A DNA stretch of 64,000 nt from an uncultured Arenicella sp. (GTDB taxonomy: Bacteria > Pseudomonadota > Gammaproteobacteria > Arenicellales > Arenicellaceae): positions 60,479 to 124,478 of the forward strand of contig CALJWL010000017.1 in the NCBI GenBank assembly GCA_937974565.1. Reading direction: 5' to 3'. Each line of letters opens with the position of its first letter. The stretch's first letter is position 1. The notes under the pieces were generated by a model. The model had not been told where the DNA came from, ran no database searches, and worked only from the letters and a program-made list of their open reading frames with translations. Shown piece by piece: positions 56,895 to 64,000 of this stretch. A program made the translations under genes and the position numbers.

Positions 56895-58784
56895 ATGACA
56901 CACCTTCCTGTAATCGTAGGTTTTGGCGGCTATAACGCCGCCGGCCGAAGTTCGTTTCACCACGCTTATCGACGCACAGTGTTGGAGAGCTTGGATTCTG
57001 AAAAACAGCGCTCGACCATAGTGAGTTTGGCGTCGTTAATGAGATTGGTGCGATTTGAAAACGGCGTTTACATTGATCGTGACGAAATCACTCTGACGGC
57101 CGATCAGGTGGTTGAAAAGTACCGTTCCACAATCGAAGAAAACACTTTGATTCGCCGTATTCACAAAGAGCACTTTGATGTGGAAAAAGTGCCGTCAACG
57201 CAAGATATGCGTTTGGAATCGGATCACCTTTCTGAATTCACCCTTGCCCGGCGTGAGTTACCGAACCCAGTGCCGGCCAACTGGCAAGTTAAGACCATTG
57301 ATGATAAGACCGTCAAAGTTATCATTAGTGGTGGGGTATCAATGAAGATGGAGTCTTTTAGAGAGTTTGATGTGCAATCGGCGGGTATCTTGCCGACGGG
57401 TTTTAATCCGGCTGACGAATACAACTCTCGCTTCCACCCTAAAGGCTTACAGTTGGCGATTTTAGGGGCGTCTGATGCCATTAACTCAATGGGTATTTCT
57501 TGGTCTGATCTGATGTCAAAAGTTAACCCTGATCAGGTGGCTGTGTATGCATCAAGCGGTTTAGGGCAAACGGATGATTATGGTATTGGTGGTTATATGC
57601 AAGCCAGACTAAAATCAGGGCGCCCCTCATCTAAACAAATGGCTTTGGGACTTAACTCCATGCCAGCTGATTTTGTAAACGCGTATGTGTGTGGCAGTGT
57701 TGGTACAACGAGTGCCGCAACTGGCGCGTGTGCTTCATTTTTATATAATTTGAGGTTAGGGGTTGATGATATTAAAGCTGGCAGGCACCGAGTTGCGATC
57801 TGCGGATGCAGTGAAGCGCCAGTTACACCGGAAGCAATGGAAGGTTTTGCGGCCATGAGTGCTTTAGGCACCGATGAGCGGCTTGCCAAACTTGACGGCT
57901 TGGAGACAGCGGATCATCGGCGAGCGTCACGCCCGTTTGGTGAGAACGCCGGCTTTACCATGGGTGAATCCAGTCAATACTTTGTATTAATGGACGATGC
58001 TTTAGCGGTGGAACTCGGTGCTGACGTATACGGCGCGGTTACGGATGTGTTTGTGAATGCCGATGGTTATAAAAAATCCATCTCTTCACCGGGAGCAGGC
58101 AATTATGTGACTGTAGCAAAGGCGGTTGCATCAGCTATGGCCATTGTGGGAGAGAAGGCCGTTAAAGAGCGCTCTTTTATTCAGGCACACGGTTCCAGTA
58201 CTCCGCAAAACCGAATCACCGAATCAATGATTTTTGATAAAGTTGCGCGCTCATTTGGTATCGAAAACTGGCCTTTAACCGCCGTAAAAGCTTTTGTTGC
58301 ACACCCATTAGGCCCGGCCAGCGGTGACCAGTTAGCGAACACCTTGGGTGTGTTTGCTGACGGCATCATTCCCGGTATTAAAACCACTCACGAAGTGGCC
58401 GAGGATGTATTAGACGAAAAGCTTGAGATTTTACTAAAGGATAAAACGACCGTCGTTGATGTGGCGTTTCTAAATTCAAAAGGCTTTGGTGGTAATAACG
58501 CCACGGCCACCGTGCTGTCTCCAAATATTGTTGAAGGCATGCTTGCCAAGCGTCATGGTCAAAGTGAGTTTGAGCGTTATGTAGAAAAACGAGAGATTGT
58601 TAAAGAAAATGCCAGTGAATACGATCGCAAAGCCTGTCAGGGTGACCTAAATGTACTTTATAACTTTGGCAATGGAATCATTGATGATCATGAAATCATC
58701 GTTGATGATTCTGGTATTCAAATAGGCGCGTTTAGTAATAAAATATCTCTTGATTTCGATAACCCATTCAGCGATATGGTTTAA
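56895..58784 (+). CDS. fabY: Beta-ketoacyl synthase, FabY type
   Basis: 629 residues, much longer than FabB/FabF (about 410). It begins L-P-V-I-V-G-F-G-G-Y-N-A-A-G-R-S-S-F as in Pseudomonas PA5174 FabY (634 residues), which starts fatty acid synthesis from acetyl-CoA and malonyl-ACP in place of FabH. Thiolase-fold residues: Cys near 279 in T-G-A-C-A-S, His near 432 in Q-A-H-G-S-S and His near 469 in V-A-H-P-L-G. The GNAT gene starts on the next base. Whether fabH exists elsewhere cannot be seen. Confidence 0.9.
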   Translation: MTHLPVIVGFGGYNAAGRSSFHHAYRRTVLESLDSEKQRSTIVSLASLMRLVRFENGVYIDRDEITLTADQVVEKYRSTIEENTLIRRIHKEHFDVEKVPSTQDMRLESDHLSEFTLARRELPNPVPANWQVKTIDDKTVKVIISGGVSMKMESFREFDVQSAGILPTGFNPADEYNSRFHPKGLQLAILGASDAINSMGISWSDLMSKVNPDQVAVYASSGLGQTDDYGIGGYMQARLKSGRPSSKQMALGLNSMPADFVNAYVCGSVGTTSAATGACASFLYNLRLGVDDIKAGRHRVAICGCSEAPVTPEAMEGFAAMSALGTDERLAKLDGLETADHRRASRPFGENAGFTMGESSQYFVLMDDALAVELGADVYGAVTDVFVNADGYKKSISSPGAGNYVTVAKAVASAMAIVGEKAVKERSFIQAHGSSTPQNRITESMIFDKVARSFGIENWPLTAVKAFVAHPLGPASGDQLANTLGVFADGIIPGIKTTHEVAEDVLDEKLEILLKDKTTVVDVAFLNSKGFGGNNATATVLSPNIVEGMLAKRHGQSEFERYVEKREIVKENASEYDRKACQGDLNVLYNFGNGIIDDHEIIVDDSGIQIGAFSNKISLDFDNPFSDMV

Positions 58785-59432
58785 ATGACATCTGCAACGA
58801 TTTTAAAAGGGGAGGGGCGTTTATTAGAGAATCTGTCTCTCGATTTGGTGCTGTCCGGCCAGCATGTGCGATTGGTTCCCATGCAAATGGAACACGTTAG
58901 TGGGTTGGTTGAGGCCGCATCTGTAGGCAAACTTTGGGAACTGCCGTTTACAAGTGTGCCTAATCCAAAACAAATGGCGAGTGCTACAAAGAAGGCTATT
59001 GCTAATAGAGTGCAAGGATCAGAATTTCCATTTGTGGTCATTTGTGCGTCTACGGGCAGAGTATTAGGCACCACGCGTTATTATCGTATTGAGCCCACTC
59101 ACAGAAACCTGTCAATTGGTTATACTTGGTATGCTGAAGATGTTCAACGCAGTGGAGTAAATTCGGAATGCAAGTATTTATTGCTAGAACATGCTTTTGA
59201 ACGAATGAGTTGCATGAGTGTTCAATGGCATACCGACCATCGAAATAAGCGATCACAAGCGGCTATCAGGCGCTTAGGGGCGAAGTTAGAAGGTGTGTTG
59301 AGAAATGACAAAATAATGCCTGACGGCGCCATTCGTCACACCTACTGTTACTCCATGTTAAGTGACGAATGGGGAGCATCAAAAGCATTCTTACGATCAC
59401 GCCTCAGCGCCTATGAGGGGGCGTCTCTTTAA
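58785..59432 (+). CDS. GNAT family acetyltransferase (RimJ/RimL-like)
   Basis: 215 residues. GNAT pattern of the RimJ/RimL-type group: L-S-G-Q-H-V-R-L-V-P-M near 24, G-T-T-R-Y-Y-R-I near 94, I-G-Y-T-W-Y-A near 107 and W-H-T-D-H-R-N-K-R-S-Q-A-A-I-R-R-L-G near 148, where N and S hold CoA. The first 22 residues are extra. Its ATG directly follows the fabY stop, so the two are co-translated; an acceptor in lipid metabolism is possible but not shown. Confidence 0.85.
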   Translation: MTSATILKGEGRLLENLSLDLVLSGQHVRLVPMQMEHVSGLVEAASVGKLWELPFTSVPNPKQMASATKKAIANRVQGSEFPFVVICASTGRVLGTTRYYRIEPTHRNLSIGYTWYAEDVQRSGVNSECKYLLLEHAFERMSCMSVQWHTDHRNKRSQAAIRRLGAKLEGVLRNDKIMPDGAIRHTYCYSMLSDEWGASKAFLRSRLSAYEGASL

Positions 59433-59448
59433 CATTAATTCTGCATAG

Positions 59449-59483
59449 CAATAACTCAACACAAGAGTGTAGCTGAGTTATTG
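59449..59483. terminator. Bidirectional terminator after the GNAT gene
   Basis: CAATAACTCA pairs with TGAGTTATTG (10 base pairs) between the convergent GNAT and coiled-coil genes, with a further ACAC/GTGT stem inside. Confidence 0.65.
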
Positions 59484-59506
59484 TTAATGAAAGGATTGCT
59501 TTTAAT

Positions 59507-60085
59507 CTAGATGCCTGCAGATTCTAACTCTTCAAGCGACTCACGAATTTCAACTGCTCGACGTTGAAGCTCCAGTTCTTGTCGACGTAGGCTAAGTTTT
59601 TCCTGTTCGATTTGCAATAGTTGCTCATCAATTCTGATTTGGCTTTGTCGTTTGGCTTCCTCGGCTTGCTTTCGAGCAGCAGAGGCACGCGCTTGTGCTT
59701 CACGCTGATCACGAGCGGCTTTTTCTTGCGCTTGACGTTGAGCTTGAGCTACGCGTTGTTGTTCTGCTTGTGCCTCGGCTTTTTCATTGACTGTCGCTGT
59801 GTATTCACTCGCGCACACGTTTTCAGCCGCTTTGCTTCTTTCAGTAAAACAAAAACCTTCTACTTCTTTACCACACCATTGTGTACCATCGGTTTTACGT
59901 TGAATTACCCTGGGTTCAGTGCCGTCTTGGCAATCAACAGAAACCACCCAATAAGCCTCTTCAGGTGCGTACTGCTTAAATTCTTCAGCCGATAAGACAG
60001 CCGCATTAGATGCGCTGCTTACTATTAATCCACTTAAAAGAATAGCTGAACCGATTTTGAATACGGTCTTTAATGTCTGTTCCAT
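59507..60085 (-). CDS. Exported four-cysteine/coiled-coil protein, copy 2
   Basis: 192 residues. Signal peptide with I-G-S-A-I-L-L-S-G-L-I-V-S-S-A-S-N-A and likely cleavage after A28. Then a compact Cys4 segment (about 30-95): L-S-A-E-E-F-K, Y-W-V-V, Cys52, a W-C pair at 70-71, F-C at 78-79 and Cys91. From about 100 to the end a long coiled coil of Gln, Arg, Ala and Glu with no Pro. The 201-residue gene upstream has the same architecture and cysteine spacing. Periplasmic location is expected. The function is unknown to me. The start is 22 bases after the paralogue ends. Confidence 0.75.
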   Translation of the reverse strand: MEQTLKTVFKIGSAILLSGLIVSSASNAAVLSAEEFKQYAPEEAYWVVSVDCQDGTEPRVIQRKTDGTQWCGKEVEGFCFTERSKAAENVCASEYTATVNEKAEAQAEQQRVAQAQRQAQEKAARDQREAQARASAARKQAEEAKRQSQIRIDEQLLQIEQEKLSLRRQELELQRRAVEIRESLEELESAGI

Positions 60086-60107
60086 AGTTTATCCGGTGAT
60101 ATCTGTG

Positions 60108-60698
60108 TCACTGATTTAGTAGTTGCTTTTTTAAATCCAATTCAATTTGCACTAACTGTAAGCGCCGTTGTTCGATCTGTATTCGTTGCTCCTCAATCTG
60201 TACTTGTTCCCGTAAAAGTTCGTTCTTTTTACTACTACGATCGACACGGTCCGATTTTGGTGTAACGATTTGAGAGGGAGTTGTTTTAACAATCGATGTT
60301 TCAGCGGCTGAAGTCTTCGAATCAGCCCCCCCTAAACTGGCTGTAGAAGAACCTGACTCCTTGGAGTTAGGCTGAGTTGTGGCTTGAGTGTCTGTTACGC
60401 TTTGTTGAACAACATCATTCTTTGATAAATTAGCCGATGAACACAGCGCTCTAGACAACGTAAATTTATTCTTATTGCAGAACTTACTATTATCTATAGA
60501 ACACCAAGGATTACCACGCCCAACGATACGCTTCATTGTTTTTTCTACGTTATTTTTCGCGCATTTCGCGGTTACTTCCCAATAACGCTCGCCATTTTGA
60601 TCTTTAAACTGCTCCAGTGACAACGAGTCGACTCGAGCTTGTACAACAAAAGTACAGGTATAACAGAGTGTAAGAATGATAGATACTACTTGTTTCAT
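60108..60698 (-). CDS. Exported four-cysteine/coiled-coil protein, copy 1
   Basis: 196 residues from the ATG at 60698 (a TTG at 60713 is an alternative). Signal peptide M-K-Q-V-V-S-I-I-L-T-L-C-Y-T then cleavage near A21. The Cys4 segment has L-S-L-E-Q-F-K, Y-W-E-V, Cys46, W-C at 65-66, F-C at 73-74 and Cys86. Next is a Ser/Thr-rich linker (about 90-160) and a short coiled coil ending I-E-Q-R-R-L-Q-L-V-Q. The cysteine spacing 20-8-12 matches 19-8-12 in the downstream paralogue. First of a two-gene operon. Confidence 0.72.
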   Translation of the reverse strand: MKQVVSIILTLCYTCTFVVQARVDSLSLEQFKDQNGERYWEVTAKCAKNNVEKTMKRIVGRGNPWCSIDNSKFCNKNKFTLSRALCSSANLSKNDVVQQSVTDTQATTQPNSKESGSSTASLGGADSKTSAAETSIVKTTPSQIVTPKSDRVDRSSKKNELLREQVQIEEQRIQIEQRRLQLVQIELDLKKQLLNQ

Positions 60699-60756
60699 CT
60701 TGTGTGTAACCAAAAAAATAATGTGTTAAAAATTTGTTTTATTCAGCACTGATTAG

Positions 60757-61848
60757 TTAACTGACCTTGCGCTGGCGTTGTCGGTCTTTTTCTAACCGTT
60801 TCTTAATGCGATGCTGTTCAGCCGTATGCCGGCTGTCACTGCCGATGTGCGTTTCCCCGCGTTGTTTTGCTAATTGAACCTGTTTTTCACGTTCTTGGAA
60901 ACGCGATCGCTGTTCATCGCTTAGATAGTCGTAACAAAGGTGGCAGCTAGCCCCAGCAATGTATTTGTCGGACTGTTTGTCTTGCTCTGTAATAGGGTGC
61001 CGACATGCATGACATTGGTCATATTGGCCTTTTTGCAAGTCATGATTTACCGCCACACGTTCATCAAAAACAAAGCATTCGCCACTCCATAAGGTATTGA
61101 CCTGGTCCACCTCTTCTAAATACTTGAGAATGCCCCCTTTTAGATGATAAACCTCTTTAAAACCTTGCTCTTTCATGTACGCCGAGGCTTTCTCACAACG
61201 TATGCCACCTGTGCAAAACATGGCCACCTTTTTATGTTTGTTTGGGTCTAGCTCGCTTTTCACATAGTCTGGAAACTCTCTGAATGTTTCTGTGTTTGGG
61301 TTGATCGCGTTTTTAAAACTTCCAATGTTGACCTCGTAGTCATTTCTCGTATCCAGTAACACGGTTTCGGGGTCTGAAATTAACGCATTCCAATCTTCAG
61401 GGTTAACGTAGGTGCCGACAACTTGATTCGGGTCAATACCTTCAATGCCCATGGTTACGATTTCTCGCTTGAGTTTTACTTTGGTGCGATGAAATGGTTG
61501 TTCTTTGTGATATGACAGTTTGTAATCAATGTCGTGAAAACGGACATCCGACTTTAACCATTCAAGAAATCGAAAAATTCCATCTTTGGTTCCTGAGACA
61601 GTTCCATTGATGCCTTCTAAAGCCAACAGCAGAGTTCCTTTGATATTCTCTTGAGTTAGCTTGTCTAAGAAAACCGATTGTAGTGATTGATGGTCTTCCA
61701 GTGTAACAAACTTATAGAGTGCGCAAACTGTAATTGGTTGTTCGGTTTGATGGTCACACGTTGAGTTGTGAGAGGCTTGGTCACCCAAATCGATTTGAGC
61801 AACGTTGACCTCAATCTCCATCACGTCATCAATAATGGTCTTGTTCAT
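60757..61848 (-). CDS. trhO: tRNA uridine(34) hydroxylase (rhodanese-type)
   Basis: 363 residues. It matches E. coli TrhO (YceA): V-C-A-L-Y-K-F-V near 40, I-N-G-T-V-S-G, the active-site C-T-G-G-I-R-C-E-K of the rhodanese domain and a CxxC zinc-like pair (C-H-A-C-R-H, C-H-L-C) in the C-terminal part. It hydroxylates U34 of several tRNAs to form ho5U. Compared with E. coli the N-terminus carries about 37 extra residues; a later start would be needed to match it. Convergent/divergent context: no operon partner. Confidence 0.92.
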   Translation of the reverse strand: MNKTIIDDVMEIEVNVAQIDLGDQASHNSTCDHQTEQPITVCALYKFVTLEDHQSLQSVFLDKLTQENIKGTLLLALEGINGTVSGTKDGIFRFLEWLKSDVRFHDIDYKLSYHKEQPFHRTKVKLKREIVTMGIEGIDPNQVVGTYVNPEDWNALISDPETVLLDTRNDYEVNIGSFKNAINPNTETFREFPDYVKSELDPNKHKKVAMFCTGGIRCEKASAYMKEQGFKEVYHLKGGILKYLEEVDQVNTLWSGECFVFDERVAVNHDLQKGQYDQCHACRHPITEQDKQSDKYIAGASCHLCYDYLSDEQRSRFQEREKQVQLAKQRGETHIGSDSRHTAEQHRIKKRLEKDRQRQRKVS

Positions 61849-62055
61849 ATTCTTTGCTTGCCAGAACGTAAATCTGGTGCGTAGTTTTAATGTTTTAGTA
61901 ACGATTGTTCATTACTATTTTAACAGCTGAAGACGCTTTGAAACGAACGAATACTTGCGTTAGTTTCTAAATAAAGAGGCCTTTCACTTAAGTTGTCTGT
62001 GCAATGAATGATAAAGCCATTTTTAGTCTGGATATTATCCGATATTCAGACAAGT

Positions 62056-62085
62056 TTGACAATAAGACATTGTGTCCGCTATCTT
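62056..62085 (+). promoter_or_regulatory. Probable sigma70 promoter of fadD
   Basis: TTGACA (62056-62061), an 18-base spacer and TATCTT (62080-62085), 44 bases before the fadD start. Confidence 0.5.
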
Positions 62086-62129
62086 GCACTCCCTTATTTA
62101 TTTACAATGTTTTTCAAGGTGTATAGCAA

Positions 62130-63794
62130 ATGCAACCAGTTTGGCTAGATTCTTACCCAGAAGGTGTACCCCATACCGTTAATATGAGCGAATTTAGTTC
62201 TGTCTCAGACGTGTTTTTTAAGGCGTGTAAGGAGCATGCCCATAAACCGGCGTATACTAGTTTTGATCACACTCTAACGTTTAACGAATTGGAAACCTTG
62301 ACAGCGCAATTCGCTTGTTACTTACAACACGACTTAGGGTTAAAAAAAGGCGACAGGTTGGCAATTATGCTGCCGAACATTATCCAGTACCCTATTGTTG
62401 TGCTGAGTGCTGTGCGCCTTGGGTTGATCGTAGTCAACATTGATCCAATGTACACTCAGCGTGAACTGAAAATTCAATTTGAAGATTCGGGTGCTGAAAC
62501 GGTTGTGGTATTGGAAAATTTCGCGGGTGAAGTGGAAAAAGCAACTGAGACAGTGGCAATTAAAAACGTAATCATCACTAAGCTAGGGGATTGCTTGCCA
62601 CTCATTAAAGGAATGACGGTCAATCTTACGGCGAAATACGTAAAGAAAGCAGTACCATCGTATTCACTTCCAAAAGCTCATGGCTTTGGCAAAATTTTGA
62701 ATAAATACCAAGGTAATGTTGGAACACTAATAGATGCAACGTTAACACACGATGATTTGTTATTTTTGCAATACACTGGCGGTACAACTGGGGTGCCCAA
62801 AGGGGTTGAGATAACGCACGGCAATATGGTGGCGAATATCCAAATGTCGAAAGAATGGATTAAACCCGTTTTTGCCAATGGGGTAGATCACAAAATCATT
62901 GCACCATTACCGATGTATCATATTTTTTGTATGTCAGTGAACCTTATGGTGATGATGAGTTTGGGGGCTGAAAATATTTTAGTAGTAAACCCGAGAGACT
63001 TCAAAGGTTTTGTTAAATTGCTTCAGAAAAACAACTTTACAGGAATAACCGCAGTAAACACCTTGTTGCGAAAGTTATTGGATACCGAAGGCTTTGATGA
63101 TATTGATTTTTCTGGTTTGAATTTCACCTTTGCTGGAGGAATGGCCGTTACCCGTGATGTTGCGCAAGAGTGGCAGCAACGAACGGGGTGTGCGGTTGCA
63201 GAAGCTTATGGCTTGTCGGAATGTTCGCCAGGTGTGTCTTCAGTGCCCATGACAAGCTCAGAGTTTACCGGATCGATTGGTTTGCCATTACCAAGTACAA
63301 GTATAAAATTGCTTGATGATCATGGTAATGAGGTTGGTTTAAATGAGATGGGCGAACTGTGTGTGGCTGGTCCGCAAGTGATGCGTGGATACTGGAATAG
63401 GCCAGACGCGACCGCTGAAGTGATGACAGCTGACGGTTATTTACGCACAGGTGATTATGTGAGCGTAGACGATAAAGGCTATATCCGTTTACTAGATCGC
63501 AAAAAAGACATGATTTTAGTGTCGGGTTTTAATGTTTTTCCCAATGAAATAGAAGATGTGGTAAATCAGCATGTAGGTATTGTTGAATCCGCTGCGATTG
63601 GCATAGATGACCGTAATGCAGGGCAAGTTGTGAAGCTTTTCGTAGTAAAGAGTGACGACTCATTAACGCCAGCGGATATATCAAGCTACTGTAAAGAAAA
63701 CTTAACAGGTTACAAACGCCCAAAAGTGATCGAGTTTATGCAAGAGCTACCCAAAAGCAATGTGGGAAAAATACTTCGCAAACAATTACGATAG
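62130..63794 (+). CDS. fadD: Long-chain acyl-CoA synthetase
   Basis: 554 residues, similar to E. coli FadD (561). It activates fatty acids to acyl-CoA with ATP. The AMP-binding motif Y-T-G-G-T-T-G-V-P-K-G is near 214-224; A-E-A-Y-G-L-S-E near 360, G-Y-L-R-T-G-D-Y near 435 and the final G-K-I-L-R-K with its catalytic Lys are all present. Start by alignment with M-Q-P-V-W-L. No signal peptide. Single gene; promoter visible 44 bases upstream. I saw no FadR site. Confidence 0.95.
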   Translation: MQPVWLDSYPEGVPHTVNMSEFSSVSDVFFKACKEHAHKPAYTSFDHTLTFNELETLTAQFACYLQHDLGLKKGDRLAIMLPNIIQYPIVVLSAVRLGLIVVNIDPMYTQRELKIQFEDSGAETVVVLENFAGEVEKATETVAIKNVIITKLGDCLPLIKGMTVNLTAKYVKKAVPSYSLPKAHGFGKILNKYQGNVGTLIDATLTHDDLLFLQYTGGTTGVPKGVEITHGNMVANIQMSKEWIKPVFANGVDHKIIAPLPMYHIFCMSVNLMVMMSLGAENILVVNPRDFKGFVKLLQKNNFTGITAVNTLLRKLLDTEGFDDIDFSGLNFTFAGGMAVTRDVAQEWQQRTGCAVAEAYGLSECSPGVSSVPMTSSEFTGSIGLPLPSTSIKLLDDHGNEVGLNEMGELCVAGPQVMRGYWNRPDATAEVMTADGYLRTGDYVSVDDKGYIRLLDRKKDMILVSGFNVFPNEIEDVVNQHVGIVESAAIGIDDRNAGQVVKLFVVKSDDSLTPADISSYCKENLTGYKRPKVIEFMQELPKSNVGKILRKQLR

Positions 63795-63961
63795 GTCAGC
63801 CAGTATAGACGCAATCTGAAGCTTGTTTTGGTTTTTAGCGTGTATGCCGCCTATTTAACTTAACCCGTGGTGCATTTAGGAAATAACGATTTTCAAGTTA
63901 TTGATATTGTTTCCACTGCGTTTGTTAATCCATTGAATGACGGTTAACGCGGTTATTTTAG

Positions 63962-63995
63962 AAATCATTCGAGTGGCAAAGCCACTGAATGATTT
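63962..63995. repeat. Long hairpin at the right edge
   Basis: AAATCATTC and GAATGATTT (9 base pairs) stacked on AGTGGC and GCCACT (6 base pairs) with a single bulged G and a three-base loop. A terminator or a dispersed palindrome; only five bases follow in the window. Confidence 0.5.
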
Positions 63996-64000
63996 GGCGT

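Overview
The window looks like a contiguous piece of a gammaproteobacterial chromosome of moderate, mid-40s GC content (my estimate by eye). The evidence is the rpsF-rpsR-rplI operon, the uvrA / MFS / ssb neighbourhood, a homodimeric-type aceE-aceF-lpdA operon, a FabY-type ketoacyl synthase, heptose-LPS genes (hldA, hldD), TonB-dependent receptors and PqqD/parvulin/NhaA homologues. I cannot name the genus. No rRNA, tRNA, CRISPR array, insertion sequence or prophage was recognised.

Layout. 1-2.4 kb: a kinase related to HPr kinase (cut by the left edge), a nucleotidyltransferase and a PqqD-like RiPP recognition protein, a combination known from ribosomal-peptide modification loci. 2.7-3.9 kb: ribosomal proteins S6, S18 and L9. 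4-9.7 kb: an accessory stretch of small singletons (tyrosine-phosphatase-like, exported unknowns, AbiEi-like regulator, HNH nuclease, GNAT). 10-11.5 kb: AzlCD amino-acid exporter and parvulin. 11.6-17.6 kb: envelope and wall genes (flippase-like protein, ugd, hldA, hldD, murI) and free-methionine sulfoxide reductase. 17.8-22 kb: DUF2946 protein, TonB receptor and PepSY membrane protein, a metal uptake set. 22-27.3 kb: uvrA, YajR-like MFS, ssb. 27.7-36 kb: a TonB receptor followed by an ABC-2 type ATPase and two DUF3526 permeases, a MerC-domain protein, a tiny ORF and Dps, with two sites that closely match the gammaproteobacterial Zur (zinc repressor) palindrome. 36-40.3 kb: one 1408-residue methyltransferase/coiled-coil/double GT2 protein. 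41-42.2 kb: two unknown genes. 42.4-52.8 kb: pyruvate dehydrogenase operon, maeB and lipA. 52.8-64 kb: truncated haemoglobin, yaaA, nhaA, GlxA-type regulator, fabY plus GNAT, a pair of paralogous exported four-cysteine/coiled-coil proteins, trhO and fadD.

How the genes fit together. Central carbon metabolism is concentrated in 42-53 kb: AceE, AceF and Lpd form the pyruvate dehydrogenase complex, LipA makes the lipoyl cofactor they need, and MaeB can feed pyruvate from malate. Acetyl-CoA from this complex is the substrate expected for FabY, and FadD activates fatty acids. Ugd, HldA and HldD supply sugar nucleotides for LPS. The most interesting region is 27.7-35.9 kb, where the two Zur-like boxes suggest that the TonB receptor/ABC-2 operon, and perhaps the MerC protein and the ORF50-Dps pair, answer to zinc starvation rather than iron. 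The most novel-looking protein family is the exported Cys4/coiled-coil pair at 59.5-60.7 kb.

Limits: all assignments come from reading motifs by eye; no database or structure search was run.
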